Source: Stenotrophomonas sp. PS02298 (GTDB lineage: Bacteria; Pseudomonadota; Gammaproteobacteria; Xanthomonadales; Xanthomonadaceae). From it: DNA of 64,000 bases. The translations under genes and the position numbers were made by a program. The notes beneath the pieces are model-generated. The model did not search any database. It was not told the origin of the DNA and saw only the letters and a program-made list of their open reading frames with translations. Location of the stretch: the NCBI RefSeq assembly GCF_029959445.1, contig NZ_JASCOR010000001.1:1-64000 (forward strand), written 5' to 3'. This document shows positions 1 through 8,382 of this stretch, one piece after another. Each line of letters begins with the position of its first letter. Positions within the stretch are counted from its first letter, which is position 1.

Positions 1-15
1 GCCGGGGCCTTACCG

Positions 16-48
16 GTAGAGCCCCAGCCGAGCATGGCTCGGCTCTAC
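16..48. repeat. SMAG-type REP palindrome
   Basis: A 33-bp palindromic element begins with GTAG and ends with CTAC, and has the CCGAGC-ATG-GCTCGG stem shared with other copies in the window (42946, 48476, 59169). It lies about 55 bp upstream of the LD-carboxypeptidase start. This matches the SMAG REP class known in Stenotrophomonas. Confidence 0.8.
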
Positions 49-103
49 AGGCGCTGCGGCGCGCTGCTACTCTTGGGGCGACATCCCGGTAACAGGTAGC
101 AAC

Positions 104-1144
104 ATGGATCGACGTCGTTTCATTGGCGGTACGGCATTGGCGGCGGCCTTGCCGCTGATCGGCATGCAGGGCGCATTGGCGGCCGCGCGCGGGCAGCTGC
201 TGGCAGCCGGGCTCAACAAAGGCGACACGGTGGGGCTGGTCAGCCCGTCCTCGGCCAGCAGCGAGCGGCTGAGCCTGCAGTTGGCGCGCGAGGCGATGGA
301 AGCACTGGGCTTTGTGGTCAAGACCGGCGCGCATTACGCCGCGCGTCATGGCCATCTGGCTGGCACCGATGCCGAACGCGCCGGCGATCTCAATGCCATG
401 TTCGGCGACAAGCAGGTCAAGGCCATCATCTGTGTGCGCGGTGGTTCTGGCGCCGCACGGCTGTTACCGCTGCTCGACTACGACCGGATCCGCGCCAATC
501 CCAAGGTGTTGCTCGGCTATTCGGACATTACCGCGCTGCATTGCGCGATCCAGGCCAAGACCGGGCTCGTGACCTTCCACGGCCAGATCGGCGCAGGCAG
601 CTGGAATCGCTTCAACGTCGATCAGTTCGATCGGCTGTTCTTCAAGCGCGAGCTGATGCAGTACCAGAACCGCAGCGAGAGCGATGACGAACTGGTGCCG
701 CGCGACAACCGTACGCTGACCATCCGCGGTGGCAAGGCGGAAGGAGAGTTGATCGGCGGCAACCTGACCGTGCTCACTGCACTGGCCGGCTCGCCTTATC
801 TGCCGGATTTCACGGGCAAGATCCTGTTCCTGGAGGACGTGGCCGAAGCGCCGTATCGCATCGACCGCATGTTCAGCACCTTGAAGCTGATGGGCGCGCT
901 GGACAAGATCAACGGCTTCATCTTCGGTGAGTGCACCGATTGTTCGCCGGGTGACGGCTATGGGTCCTTGACCCTGGACCAGATCTTCGATGACTACATC
1001 CTGCCTTTGAAGATTTCGGCCTACCGCGGCGCGATGATCGGCCACATCAAGGAGCAGTTCATCGTGCCGGTCGGCGGCAAGGTCGAGATGGACGCCGACG
1101 CCGGGACCTTCCGTCTGCTGGCGCCCGTGCTGAGCGGGGCGTGA
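104..1144 (+). CDS. Tat-exported LD-carboxypeptidase (S66 family)
   Basis: A 346-residue serine peptidase of the S66 family, predicted to cleave the L,D bond of the terminal D-Ala in muropeptide tetrapeptides during murein turnover. Residues 2-6 (DRRRF) followed by a hydrophobic stretch to about residue 27 form a twin-arginine signal, so unlike cytoplasmic LdcA this copy should act in the periplasm. The nucleophile is Ser140 in GYSDIT. Glu244 (FLEDV) and His314 (MIGHI) sit at the spacing expected for the Ser-Glu-His triad. It stands alone and converges on a TPR gene, with a hairpin between the two. The family is secure; that the substrate is murein rather than another peptide is inferred. Confidence 0.88.
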   Translation: MDRRRFIGGTALAAALPLIGMQGALAAARGQLLAAGLNKGDTVGLVSPSSASSERLSLQLAREAMEALGFVVKTGAHYAARHGHLAGTDAERAGDLNAMFGDKQVKAIICVRGGSGAARLLPLLDYDRIRANPKVLLGYSDITALHCAIQAKTGLVTFHGQIGAGSWNRFNVDQFDRLFFKRELMQYQNRSESDDELVPRDNRTLTIRGGKAEGELIGGNLTVLTALAGSPYLPDFTGKILFLEDVAEAPYRIDRMFSTLKLMGALDKINGFIFGECTDCSPGDGYGSLTLDQIFDDYILPLKISAYRGAMIGHIKEQFIVPVGGKVEMDADAGTFRLLAPVLSGA

Positions 1145-1151
1145 TGCGCAC

Positions 1152-1181
1152 GACGACGTGGCGCGGTGCGCGCACGTCGTC
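1152..1181. terminator. Bidirectional hairpin between convergent genes
   Basis: GACGACGTG and its exact complement CACGTCGTC flank a 12-base loop between the stops of the LD-carboxypeptidase and the TPR gene. There is no T tract, so intrinsic termination is only a suggestion; it may protect 3' ends. Confidence 0.4.
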
Positions 1182-1193
1182 CTTGCACCGGCC

Positions 1194-2168
1194 TTACTCT
1201 TCTTCGTCGCCCTGCGCGTCCTCGTCGTCATCCTCATCCTCGGGCGACAACCACCAGGCATGGCCGTCCTCGCGCACCGGCTGCGGACACTCGCGGGTTT
1301 CGATTGCGTCCAGATGACGGCCGCTGCCGCCGGCAACCCAATCCTTCAACAGCTTCTCGACGGATAGCCGGCTCTGTGCCGCAACGCCGAGGTTGCGCTC
1401 ACGCTGCCATGCCGTGTCTTCATCCGGCTTCGCGGCATGGCTGTGCGGCGCGCTGTAACTGCAACGCAGGCAGTAATGGCGGATGCTGCGGGTCCAATCC
1501 TCGGCATAGCCAATGCCGGGGGCGCTGGCGCGCAGCAACGCGTCGATGTCGTCGACGCTGTCCGCGCGCACGAACACCACGAAGGTCTGGAACCCTGACG
1601 GTTCCAGTCGCTCCAGTTCGTTGAATACATGCACCTCGCGCTCGCCATCGAAGCGTGCGCCGGTGGGGGCGCCGTCGTGCAGCACGATGTCACCGAAGCG
1701 GTGGCCGCTTTCCGGCAGTGGCACGTTGAGGATGCGTGCGCGCACCGGGTCGATGCGGCGCATGAACACCGTTTCGCCGGTGCTCCAGGGATTCAAACGC
1801 ACCACGGCGACGCCGAAGTTGCCGTCGATGGGGCCATCCCCTTCGGGCAGGGTGATATCGCAGGCGGCCCATAGTTCGCGCACTGTCGTCCATTGGCCAA
1901 GGCCGGTCGCCGCGATGGCCGCGTTCCAGTGCTGGGCCTGGCTGAACTCTTCCGCCAACGCGATTGCCTGCAGGTTGTCACGCAAGGAACCGGCCCATTC
2001 CATCTGGTACTTCAATACCAGCCCGCGCATGTAGTGATAGAACGGGTTGTCCGGATGGTGCTGCAACAACAGGTCGAAATCCCGGGTGGCGCTCTGCAGT
2101 TCGCCATCATCGACGGCGAGGTAGGCCCGGTTGTGGATGCTTTCTAGATCAGGCTGTTCGGAAGTCAT
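1194..2168 (-). CDS. TPR-like protein with acidic C-terminus
   Basis: About 324 residues, cytoplasmic, no signal or membrane segment. The N-terminal half (NRAYLAVDDGELQSATRDFDLLLQHHPDN) is a TPR-like helical repeat region. The rest resembles no enzyme I can name. A cysteine pair lies in HYCLRCSY, and the protein ends in a run of Asp and Glu (EDEDDDED). The start at MTSEQPD is preferred over an upstream ATG 45 bases earlier, because the extra 15 residues lack family character. The function is unknown; a scaffolding role is inferred only from the repeat. Confidence 0.7.
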   Translation of the reverse strand: MTSEQPDLESIHNRAYLAVDDGELQSATRDFDLLLQHHPDNPFYHYMRGLVLKYQMEWAGSLRDNLQAIALAEEFSQAQHWNAAIAATGLGQWTTVRELWAACDITLPEGDGPIDGNFGVAVVRLNPWSTGETVFMRRIDPVRARILNVPLPESGHRFGDIVLHDGAPTGARFDGEREVHVFNELERLEPSGFQTFVVFVRADSVDDIDALLRASAPGIGYAEDWTRSIRHYCLRCSYSAPHSHAAKPDEDTAWQRERNLGVAAQSRLSVEKLLKDWVAGGSGRHLDAIETRECPQPVREDGHAWWLSPEDEDDDEDAQGDEEE

Positions 2169-2372
2169 TGCGGGCAGTGGTATTGGGAGGATGGATGATC
2201 GCATGCGTGCCATATGCTGCGCAGGCGGGTACGGGATGCGACCGGCAGTTGCGCGCTTTAACGTGCGGATAACAGCGGTATTGCCAGCATCGTCCGCAAT
2301 GCGCGTTCGTGCTTTGAGTGTTGGCGGTATCGTGCGTGGCGGTTTTCATCCATGGCTTGCTGGAGCAGCGCA

Positions 2373-3332
2373 ATGAACGACAAAGGTTTGAAGTACATGA
2401 CATTGGTGGTGGCGATCGCGCTGGCAACGACTGGCTGCGGGAAGCCAGCAACGCCAGGTGGCGCGACCACCGCAGCCCCCCCGGCGACGACGCCGGCCAC
2501 GGACCCGTCATCGCAAGGCACCCAGCAACCCTTGAAGGTGGAAGTGTTCAATCCCGGCGCGGACGCCATCTTTGCGGTGTCCTCGGAGCTGCTGACCGGT
2601 GCCAGCGATGCGGTGCTGGTCGATGCGCAGTTCTCCACCGGCGATGCGGCCAAGCTGGTGGAGAAGATCAAGGCGTCAGGCAAGAAGCTGACCACGATCT
2701 ACATCAGCCACGGTGATCCGGACTACTACTTCGGCCTGGAGACCTTGCATGCTGCATTCCCCGATGCGCAGATCCTGGCTACTCCGCAAACCATCGCGCA
2801 TATCCAGGCCAGCAAGGATGAGAAGCTGAAGATCTGGGGGCCACAGCTGGGCGCCAATGCGCCCAAACAGTTGCTGGTGCCTTCCCCCCTGCAGGGCAAC
2901 AGCCTGCAGTTGGAGGGGCAGGAGTTGAAGGTGATCGGCCTGGACGGCGCCAGCCCGCAGCGCACGGCCTTGTGGGTGCCATCGATCAGTACGGTGATGG
3001 GCGGTGTGCTGGTGGATGCCGGTTCGCACGTGTTCATGGCCGACACGCAGACGCCGCAGTCGCGTCAGGATTGGCTGGCCGCGCTGCAGCAGATCAAGGA
3101 CCTGGCGCCGGCGCGGGTGATTCCCGGTCACTATGCCGAAGGTGCGCCACAGGACCTGGCAGCGGTTGAGTTCACCGCCAACTACATCCGCGCCTTCGAT
3201 GAGGAAGCGGCAAAAGCCAAGGATTCGGGCGCGCTGATTGCGGCGATGAAGCAGCGCTATCCGGGCCTGCCAGGTGAAGCATCGTTGGAACTCAGTGCCA
3301 AGGTGGCCAAGGGCGAAATGCCCTGGAAGTAA
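2373..3332 (+). CDS. Metallo-beta-lactamase-fold lipoprotein with variant metal motif
   Basis: About 319 residues. A hydrophobic N-terminus ends at a lipobox-like ATTGC, followed by a Pro/Thr/Ala linker, so a periplasmic lipoprotein is likely. The body follows the MBL hydrolase fold, but the usual HxHxDH reads SHGDPDYYFG: the first His and the Asp remain while the second and third His are Asp and Tyr. A distal His appears in IPGHYAEG. The ATG at 2373 has GGAG about 7 bases upstream, better than the ATG at 2352. The fold is fairly sure; activity and substrate are unknown. Confidence 0.75.
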   Translation: MNDKGLKYMTLVVAIALATTGCGKPATPGGATTAAPPATTPATDPSSQGTQQPLKVEVFNPGADAIFAVSSELLTGASDAVLVDAQFSTGDAAKLVEKIKASGKKLTTIYISHGDPDYYFGLETLHAAFPDAQILATPQTIAHIQASKDEKLKIWGPQLGANAPKQLLVPSPLQGNSLQLEGQELKVIGLDGASPQRTALWVPSISTVMGGVLVDAGSHVFMADTQTPQSRQDWLAALQQIKDLAPARVIPGHYAEGAPQDLAAVEFTANYIRAFDEEAAKAKDSGALIAAMKQRYPGLPGEASLELSAKVAKGEMPWK

Positions 3333-3379
3333 CGGCGTGATGCAGAATCGGAGCGATATCAACTTCATGGAAGATCATT

Positions 3380-3730
3380 TTGAAAAGTCGATTTTTTGCT
3401 GTTCTCATCACCGGCGTCCTGGTTGCAGGTAGCGGCGTGGCCAAGGAAGCCATTCGATTGGACGCGTCTTCCGATGCGGCGGCGGAGTCCAGTTGGGAAC
3501 GGATGGTCGAGTCAGTCAGTGCTGCGAAAAAGCAGAAGCTCCTGGTCGCCATGCTTCAGATCAATCTGGAGGGTGTGAATTCTGCCCACGAGGTGGTGGG
3601 CGATCCGGAATTGCAACGCTTTGGTATTGCCAGGGTGAAGGACAGGGTCGCCGGGCTGGATGCTGATGAGATCATTGCGTTGGGAGGTCGGGCCTCCAGC
3701 GGCGGGGTCCGGATCCAGTCAGTCGAGTAG
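3380..3730 (+). CDS. Small secreted protein, TTG start
   Basis: 116 residues starting MKSRFFAVLITGVLVAGSGVAK, a clear Sec signal peptide with likely cleavage near residue 21. The mature part (SWERMVESVSAAKKQKLLVAMLQINLEG) resembles small periplasmic proteins of the DUF6694 type; this match is from memory and tentative. The only fitting initiator is TTG, with GGAAG six bases upstream. It follows the MBL lipoprotein after 47 bases on the same strand, so they may be co-transcribed. No function can be assigned. Confidence 0.6.
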   Translation: MKSRFFAVLITGVLVAGSGVAKEAIRLDASSDAAAESSWERMVESVSAAKKQKLLVAMLQINLEGVNSAHEVVGDPELQRFGIARVKDRVAGLDADEIIALGGRASSGGVRIQSVE

Positions 3731-3898
3731 CGTCCAGTCACGTATGCAGCTGGAACCCATTCCATGCACAGTTTGGGTTCCGGGAACGTTGCGTTCATGC
3801 TGCAAGCCGGTTCGTCATCCCCCGCCGGATGGCCGTTGGGATGCCGATGTCATCGCTGCTCCACGCACACTGCGTCGGTCCTGGAAGAACGGCCTGGA

Positions 3899-4795
3899 TC
3901 AGGAAATCGGGTTGGAGGCGCGATCCGCGGCAGAGTTGGCAAGGCGTTTCTTCGCCTTGGCGGCATACATGGCGGCATCGGCATGGCGCAGCAGGGCATC
4001 GGCGTCATTGCCGTCGGCGGGGAAGCAGGCCACGCCCACGCTGGCGTCTATCTGTGGCGTGTCGCTGCCCAGGCTCTGCAGCAAGGCCAGCCGCGCACGC
4101 AGGGCTGTGGCGATATTCAGGGCGTCGCTGGGGCTGGCGCAGGCCGGCAGCACGGCAACGAATTCGTCGCCGCCGACGCGGGCGATCAGGTCGTTCTGCC
4201 GCAGGCCGTCGCGCAGCTGGCGGGCGGCATCACGCAGCAGACGATCACCGGCCTCATGCCCGTAGCGGTCGTTGGCGGCCTTGAAGCCATCCAGGTCGAT
4301 GTAGAGCAGTGCCAGCCCGCTGCCATCACGCCCCGCACGCTCCAGTGCCGCTTCCAGCTCGCGCCGCAGGTGGTAGCGGTTGGGCAGGCCGGTCAATGTG
4401 TCATGGCTGGCCAGGTGCTCCAGCTGTCGTTCGATCCCACGCAGGGCGGTTACCTCATGGCCGACGCCGATGCGGATGCCGTATTCCGGCAGCCATTTGG
4501 CCGACCATTGGATGTCGACCACGCTGCCGTCCTTGCGGATGTAGCGGTTGCGGAAGTTGGAGCGTGGCCGGCCTTCCATCACGTCCAGTGCCGACTGCTC
4601 GGTGGCGGCGCGGTCTTCCGGATGTACCAGATCCATGATCTGTCGGCCTTTGGCCTCTGCAGGGGTGTAACCGAAGATAGTCTCGAAAGCAGCATTGACC
4701 ATCAGCAGCTCGCCATCGGGGGCAACCATGCACACTGCGTCGGGTAGCAGATCCAGGACTTCGCCGAGCGGCGGCAACTTGAAGGGCATGGGCAA
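3899..4795 (-). CDS. PAS-GGDEF diguanylate cyclase
   Basis: 298 residues, cytoplasmic. A PAS sensor domain (about 10-115) precedes a GGDEF domain (about 125-290). The active-site loop is intact (GGDEF 208-212), and RQND five residues before it is a canonical RxxD inhibitory site, so an active, product-inhibited enzyme making c-di-GMP from two GTP is expected. There is no membrane segment, so the PAS domain would read an internal cue such as redox, oxygen or a small ligand; the ligand cannot be told. It stands alone between convergent and divergent neighbours. Confidence 0.92.
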   Translation of the reverse strand: MPMPFKLPPLGEVLDLLPDAVCMVAPDGELLMVNAAFETIFGYTPAEAKGRQIMDLVHPEDRAATEQSALDVMEGRPRSNFRNRYIRKDGSVVDIQWSAKWLPEYGIRIGVGHEVTALRGIERQLEHLASHDTLTGLPNRYHLRRELEAALERAGRDGSGLALLYIDLDGFKAANDRYGHEAGDRLLRDAARQLRDGLRQNDLIARVGGDEFVAVLPACASPSDALNIATALRARLALLQSLGSDTPQIDASVGVACFPADGNDADALLRHADAAMYAAKAKKRLANSAADRASNPIS

Positions 4796-5383
4796 TACGA
4801 CAAATACGAAGGCTGGGATTATGCCGCGTCCAGATTACTGCGTATGTCGGGGCGCGACCCACTCTGATCGGCACGCAGCTACTCCAAGGACAGGGGAGGC
4901 GACTGACCGTTGATGACGGATAAATCCTGAATGCGCGGAGCAAATGGCACGGCTGCCTGCCCCGTCCGATTCGCTGGCGTGCTGACCGATGCGCCGGGCG
5001 GCCAAGCCTGGCAGCTGCCAAGCCCTCCTGTCAGGCACTCGCCACGGCGTTGACGGCGCTTGGGACGGGACCGCCATCGATCCGCACTTCCGCAAGCGCA
5101 TGCGGCTTCGGCAGGGGGCAGCCGATCCGCCGCCGGCCGTTGCAGGCATCTGGGTCTGGGGCATTTCCAACCGTGGCAGTCCACCGGATGCCGTTGCTGG
5201 AGGCGGACTCCAAGGCATCGAGCGGTGCGGGACCGGCAACTTCCAGCGGCCGGAAATGGCGGTGATTGCCGGGCATTGCGCGATGTTGCCGGGTCCTGCC
5301 AGCCGTTCGAGATGAAACCTGACGCGACGGTTTTGCTACCCTGTGCTTCTTTGGGTTCTGGGGTTGCTCCCCGCGGTTACTCC
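4796..5383. other. 588-bp intergenic region, no gene seen
   Basis: This lies between the divergently transcribed PAS-GGDEF gene and the acyltransferase. Open frames here are GC-rich composition artefacts without family features. It must hold both promoters, but I see no convincing -35/-10 pair, operator or conserved RNA structure. It is long for this gene-dense window. Confidence 0.5.
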
Positions 5384-6268
5384 ATGGTGTGGTTGCGTGT
5401 AGCTCTGATTTTTCCGTTGATCGTGGTCAATACGCTGGCCCATTGCCTGCCGTTGTTCGTGGTGGCGTTGTTCAAGGCGGTACTGCCGCTGAAGTCGGTG
5501 CGCCGCGCCTGCAATCCGCTGCTGACCGGGCTGGCTGAAAGCTGGATCGCGGTGAACAGTGCAATGATCCATGCGTTCACCGCGACCCGGTTTACGGTCA
5601 GTGGTACCGAGGGCCTGGAGCGCGATGGGCATTACCTGGTGCTGGCCAACCACCAGAGCTGGGTCGACATCCTGGTGCTACAGAAAGTATTCAACCGTCG
5701 CATCCCGCTGCTGCGCTTCTTCCTGAAGCGCTCACTGTTCTGGGTGCCGGTGCTGGGCCTGGCTTGGTGGGCGCTGGATTTCCCCTTCATGGGCCGCTAC
5801 AGCCGCAAGCAGATCGCCAAGAACCCGGAGCTGGGGCGGCGCGACATGGAAGTGACGCGCAAGGCCTGCGAGAAGTTCGCCAGCATTCCGGTGTCGGTGA
5901 TGAACTTCGTCGAAGGCACCCGCTTCACGGCTGCCAAGCACGCCGCGCAGACCTCGCCGTTCAAGCACCTGCTCAAGCCAAAGTCCGGCGGTGTGGCCTT
6001 CGTGCTGGACGCGATGGGCAAGGGCCTGCATGCCTTGCTGGACGTGACCATTGTCTATCCGAAGGGCATTCCTTCGATGATGGACCTGATGGCCAACCGC
6101 CTGCCGGAGGTGAAGGTGCTGGTGCGCAAGCTGCCGATCCCCGCCGAGTTCATCGGCCGCAACTACCAGGAAGACCGCAACTTCCGAGCCCAGTTCCAGC
6201 AATGGATGAACGGCTTGTGGTTGCAGAAGGATGAGGACATCGCCCGTCTGCTCGAGAACAAGGCCTGA
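5384..6268 (+). CDS. PlsC-family lysophospholipid acyltransferase
   Basis: 294 residues from the ATG at 5384; the frame stays open far upstream but without family content. It carries the acyltransferase block HQSWVD (His90-x4-Asp95) and the glycerolipid-binding FVEGTR at 175-180. An N-terminal hydrophobic segment (about 5-33) and another near 110-130 anchor it to the inner membrane. The architecture is that of the YihG-like branch, which acylates lysophosphatidic acid or other lysophospholipids. It stands alone, followed by a REP pair. The family is secure; the acceptor lipid is not determined. Confidence 0.88.
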   Translation: MVWLRVALIFPLIVVNTLAHCLPLFVVALFKAVLPLKSVRRACNPLLTGLAESWIAVNSAMIHAFTATRFTVSGTEGLERDGHYLVLANHQSWVDILVLQKVFNRRIPLLRFFLKRSLFWVPVLGLAWWALDFPFMGRYSRKQIAKNPELGRRDMEVTRKACEKFASIPVSVMNFVEGTRFTAAKHAAQTSPFKHLLKPKSGGVAFVLDAMGKGLHALLDVTIVYPKGIPSMMDLMANRLPEVKVLVRKLPIPAEFIGRNYQEDRNFRAQFQQWMNGLWLQKDEDIARLLENKA

Positions 6269-6309
6269 TTGATACCGATCGGTTTTGCAGCAAACTCTCG
6301 GTTTCTGTT

Positions 6310-6406
6310 GTGGGAGCGGCGTATGCCGCGAAGCTGACATTGCTGGGATGCAGGACATTCATGCAACCTGAGCTTGTTCCAGCTTCGCGGCTTACGCCGC
6401 TCCTAC
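6310..6406. repeat. Inverted REP pair
   Basis: GTGGGAGCGGCGTATGCCGC and, 50 bases on, its inverted partner ending GCGGCTTACGCCGCTCCTAC. The same head-to-head arrangement recurs at 22701, 38760 and 48194. It sits between the acyltransferase stop and the M14 peptidase. Confidence 0.8.
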
Positions 6407-6449
6407 GGTGTAAAGTGCGCGCCAACATCCGTATTGAAGAGACCTGCGC

Positions 6450-7373
6450 ATGAGCATTGATGCCGCTTTCTATCCCATTGGTACCCCTGGCCAGGCCTGG
6501 GGCGCACCGGAGCGCGCACAGTGGCTGGCCCAGCAGAAAGTGCAGCGCTGCTATGCCGAAGAAGTGCTGGTCAAGATCGACGCGCTGCGTGATCGGTTTG
6601 AGGTGACGCAATACGGCGAGCTGGATTACCCGTCGGGCCGCTACCCGCTGTTCGCGATCCGCAGCCAGAACTGGGACGAGGCCTTGCCGGTGATGTTGGT
6701 CACCGGTGGCGTACACGGCTATGAGACCAGTGGTGTGCAGGGCGCGCTGCAGTTCGTCGACCAGCATGCGGACAGCTATGCAGGCCGCTGCAACCTGCTG
6801 GTCGCCCCCTGCGTCAGTCCGTGGGGGTATGAGCGTATCCAGCGCTGGAATGCCTTGGCGCTGGACCCGAATCGCTCTTTCGTGGATAACAGCCCGGCAC
6901 AGGAATCGGCGGCGCTGATTGCCTTGGTCGCCCCCGTGCAGGGGCGTGTGCTGATGCATATCGACCTGCACGAAACCACCGACACCGACGAAACCGAGTT
7001 CCGTCCGGCGCTGGCCGCGCGCGACGGCAAGCCGTTCGAGCCGGGCGAGATTCCTGACGGCTTCTATCTGGTGGATGACACCGAGAACCGCCAGCCGCAG
7101 TTCCAGCAGGCGGTGAATGCCGAAGTGGCCAAGGTGACCCATCTTGCCCCGGCCGACGAGCGCGGTGAGATCATCGGTTCCAAGGTGGTGGCCGAAGGCG
7201 TGATCGAGTACCCGCTCAAGGCCCTCGGCCTGTGCGCCAGCGTCAGCGGTGCGCGCTACACGACCACCACCGAAGTCTATCCGGACAGTGCCAAGGCGAC
7301 CCCGCAGCAGTGCAATGACGCCCAGGTGGCGGCGGTGATTGGCGCCGTGGATTACGCGCTCGCGCATCGCTGA
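6450..7373 (+). CDS. M14-family zinc carboxypeptidase
   Basis: 307 residues with no export signal, so cytoplasmic. The M14 zinc site is read from GGVHGYETSG (His89 and Glu92) and HIDLHE (about 170-175). The family removes C-terminal residues or deacylates small molecules (the succinylglutamate desuccinylase/aspartoacylase branch shares the fold). WNALALDPNRSF provides the usual Asn-Arg pair that holds the substrate carboxylate. A strong terminator follows within 60 bases, so it is probably monocistronic. The enzyme class is confident; the substrate is open. Confidence 0.85.
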   Translation: MSIDAAFYPIGTPGQAWGAPERAQWLAQQKVQRCYAEEVLVKIDALRDRFEVTQYGELDYPSGRYPLFAIRSQNWDEALPVMLVTGGVHGYETSGVQGALQFVDQHADSYAGRCNLLVAPCVSPWGYERIQRWNALALDPNRSFVDNSPAQESAALIALVAPVQGRVLMHIDLHETTDTDETEFRPALAARDGKPFEPGEIPDGFYLVDDTENRQPQFQQAVNAEVAKVTHLAPADERGEIIGSKVVAEGVIEYPLKALGLCASVSGARYTTTTEVYPDSAKATPQQCNDAQVAAVIGAVDYALAHR

Positions 7374-7397
7374 GGTCTTGGCTCGGCAGATTTGCTG

Positions 7398-7434
7398 AAA
7401 GCCCACCCGACGCAAGCGGGTGGGCTTTTCATTT
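7398..7434 (+). terminator. Rho-independent terminator of the M14 peptidase gene
   Basis: The 8-bp perfect stem GCCCACCC/GGGTGGGC with loop GACGCAAGC is followed by TTTTCATTT, the classic intrinsic terminator form, 25 bases after the M14 stop codon. Confidence 0.88.
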
Positions 7435-7475
7435 GTGGCCTCACCACCAGCCAAAGTGGCGTCCCCGGAACATCC

Positions 7476-7504
7476 GTAGCCCGGGCAAGCGAAGTGCACC
7501 CGGG
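7476..7504. repeat. Short palindromic repeat (GTAGCCCGGGC type)
   Basis: GTAGCCCGGGCAAGCGAAGT continues to CACCCGGG, forming a GC stem. A degenerate relative (GCCCGGGCAAGTGAAACACA then CCCGG) lies at 11390-11413. It is another GTAG-headed dispersed palindrome, in the 238-bp gap before the outer-membrane protein. Confidence 0.6.
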
Positions 7505-7611
7505 AGGCACGCGCTGCAAGAGCTTCCCGGGCCATCGCGCACCGTTGCACCTTCTGCGCATGCCGGTAGCGCCCATGATCTTTCACATCGCCACCCAGCC
7601 ACGTATGGAAC

Positions 7612-8373
7612 ATGGCGGGCATGAGAACCTCGCCCCTGCTGCTTGCAGTGCTCGCCCTGGCCAGCGCCCAGGCCCTGGCCGAAGACGCGCCGGAATTCGA
7701 CCGTCCTGGCATCGGCTTTTCCACCAGTACGGTCGGCAAGCGCGTCGTTGTCTGGGAGCAGGGCTTGCCCGATGCCAGCCGCGATCGCAGTGATGACCTG
7801 ACCACCACCACATGGACCGCAGACACGCTGTTGCGCGTCGGGCTTGCCGATACGCTGGAGTTGCAGCTCGGCGCAGATAGCTGGAGCGGGCTGCGGCAGC
7901 GCGGCCCCGGTATTCGTGTGCAGGACAGCGGTGGCGGCGACGGCAGCGCGGCACTCAAGTGGGCACCAGCGCTGGCCAACGAACAGCTATCAATGGCTTT
8001 CAAAGCAGGGGCCAGCCTGCCTTGGGGCAGGGCGCCGCTGGGTGATGCGGGGCACGCCTACGACCTGGGCGTGACGGTGGCATGGGCGCTGCCGCGCGAC
8101 AGCAGCCTGGCGTTCTACATCGACCGGCAATGGGGCGATGGTGGCAATGGCTGGTTGTTCTCGCCCAGCTATGGTTTCGCCTTGCGGCCGCAGTTGTCGG
8201 CCTATGTCGAAGCCGGCTATGGCACCGGCGCGCAGTACATGCGTGCGGCCGGTGCCGGTGTGACGTGGATGGTGGGCCCGCACGTGCAACTGGATGCATC
8301 GTTCCTGCGCGGGCTGGATGCCGACACCACCGATTGGCAAGGCGGCGTCGGCGTATCGATGTCCTTCGATTGA
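7612..8373 (+). CDS. Outer-membrane beta-barrel-like protein
   Basis: 253 residues with a Sec signal (LLLAVLALASAQALA, cleavage near residue 23). The mature chain alternates polar and hydrophobic residues with many Gly and aromatic residues and ends in a terminal aromatic/acid pattern (VGVSMSFD), as in small outer-membrane barrels of the phenol-degradation MetA-like transporter family. It converges on the depolymerase gene with a 9-bp gap. ATG 7612 and ATG 7621 are both possible starts. The transported substrate, if any, is unknown. Confidence 0.65.
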   Translation: MAGMRTSPLLLAVLALASAQALAEDAPEFDRPGIGFSTSTVGKRVVVWEQGLPDASRDRSDDLTTTTWTADTLLRVGLADTLELQLGADSWSGLRQRGPGIRVQDSGGGDGSAALKWAPALANEQLSMAFKAGASLPWGRAPLGDAGHAYDLGVTVAWALPRDSSLAFYIDRQWGDGGNGWLFSPSYGFALRPQLSAYVEAGYGTGAQYMRAAGAGVTWMVGPHVQLDASFLRGLDADTTDWQGGVGVSMSFD

Positions 8374-8382
8374 GAGCGTGGT

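Noticed and set aside
4835-5315. Several 70-134-codon frames in the 588-bp gap
   Set aside because: None has a ribosome site, a signal peptide or a recognisable domain, and they overlap one another on both strands.
5060-5383. Extended N-terminus of the acyltransferase
   Set aside because: The extra 108 residues are Arg/Gly/Cys-rich with no family content, and the membrane helix begins right after ATG 5384.
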